Source: Dokdonella sp. (GTDB lineage: Bacteria > Pseudomonadota > Gammaproteobacteria > Xanthomonadales > Rhodanobacteraceae). Taken from it: a stretch of 64,000 nt of DNA. The position numbers and the translations under genes were made by a program. Positions within the stretch are counted from its first letter, which is position 1; every line of letters starts with the position of its first letter. The stretch lies in assembly GCA_016712865.1 (NCBI GenBank), contig JADJQH010000001.1, positions 124,001 to 188,000 of the forward strand. Reading direction: 5' to 3'. This document shows positions 63,679 through 64,000 of the stretch, piece after piece. Under the pieces are notes generated by a model, which was given only the letters and a program-made list of their open reading frames with translations, did not search any database and was not told where the DNA came from.

Positions 63679-64000
63679 TCAGGAGTTGCCTCGGGCCAGC
63701 CATCGATCCAGCTGGTTGGCAAAGGCCTGACGGTCGCGTGGGTGAAGGCTGGGCGGGCCGCCGGTGTTGACTCCCGCGCCGCGCAGTTCGTCCATGAAGT
63801 TGCGCATCGAAAGGCGCTGGGCAATGGTGTCGGCGGTGTACATCTCGCCACGCGGATTGAGGGCCAGCGCGCCTTTCCCGATCACCAGCGCGGCCAGGGG
63901 AATGTCCGCGGTGACCACGAGGTCGCCTGCGCAAACGCGCCGCACGATCTCGCTGTCTGCAACATCCAGGCCCCCGCTGACCTGGATGGAGTGGATGAAA
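63679..64000 (-). CDS. YaiI/YqxD (UPF0178) family protein, 5' end beyond window
   Basis: About 107 C-terminal residues are visible. [47 protein letters not shown], then [36 protein letters not shown], are diagnostic of the YaiI/UPF0178 family, which has a NYN/PIN-like fold. The conserved DxxxAD and TADIPLA aspartates are present. Function is unknown, perhaps RNA metabolism. Confidence 0.92.
   Translation of the reverse strand, partial: FIHSIQVSGGLDVADSEIVRRVCAGDLVVTADIPLAALVIGKGALALNPRGEMYTADTIAQRLSMRNFMDELRGAGVNTGGPPSLHPRDRQAFANQLDRWLARGNS

Overview
The window looks like chromosomal DNA of a gammaproteobacterium of the Xanthomonadales (Lysobacterales) type. The GC content is high. Pairings that suggest this group are lexA-imuA facing ispG, divergent ppsA/ppsR, the small ribosomal protein bTHX, hutF-type histidine degradation, and ZnuD/Zur/MerC zinc genes. 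The genus cannot be fixed from sequence alone.

Layout. 1-3433 (minus): xseA, a catabolic-type acetolactate synthase and the start of an aldehyde dehydrogenase. 3655-8935 (plus): a three-gene signalling operon (REC-REC-GGDEF-EAL, CHASE-PAS histidine kinase, stand-alone REC). 9013-22604 (minus): the most unusual region, about 13.6 kb of redox genes. In transcription order it encodes a flavoprotein with two cNMP-binding domains and four Fe-S cluster motifs, a b-type-like membrane protein, an FHA-like domain joined to a ten-heme cytochrome, a GlcG/HbpS-type lipoprotein, an outer-membrane barrel, a ten-heme cytochrome with an LVIVD propeller, and a SnoaL-like protein. I infer an electron conduit from cytoplasmic NAD(P)H to the cell surface. 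A 110-bp palindromic mobile-type repeat sits inside it, and a second copy lies at 42.4 kb.

22.7-41.5 kb is mostly housekeeping: an acetyl-CoA hydrolase/transferase family protein, a PilZ-like protein, ispG, lexA-imuA, ppsA/ppsR, a YqiB-type gene, two secreted beta-helix proteins, a tRNA Ala-Glu-Asp operon, cpdB and gltX. 41.9-46.1 kb is a zinc block (zur, a ZnuD-like receptor, merC, a CDF exporter) with a Zur-like palindrome. 46.2-54.6 kb holds bTHX and hutI, hutF and hutU. hutI carries an apparent one-base frameshift that artificially fuses it to the next gene, a patatin-like lipase.

From 54.5 kb on the DNA is accessory. A vapBC-like pair and a Type IIG-like restriction-methyltransferase lie between two copies of the last 67 bp of the hutU coding sequence, which looks like insertion at a gene 3' end. 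Then come a phd-relE pair, GNAT and GST genes, a tandem-repeat intergenic region, a decayed nucleotidyltransferase module, hipBA, and a partial YaiI-family gene.
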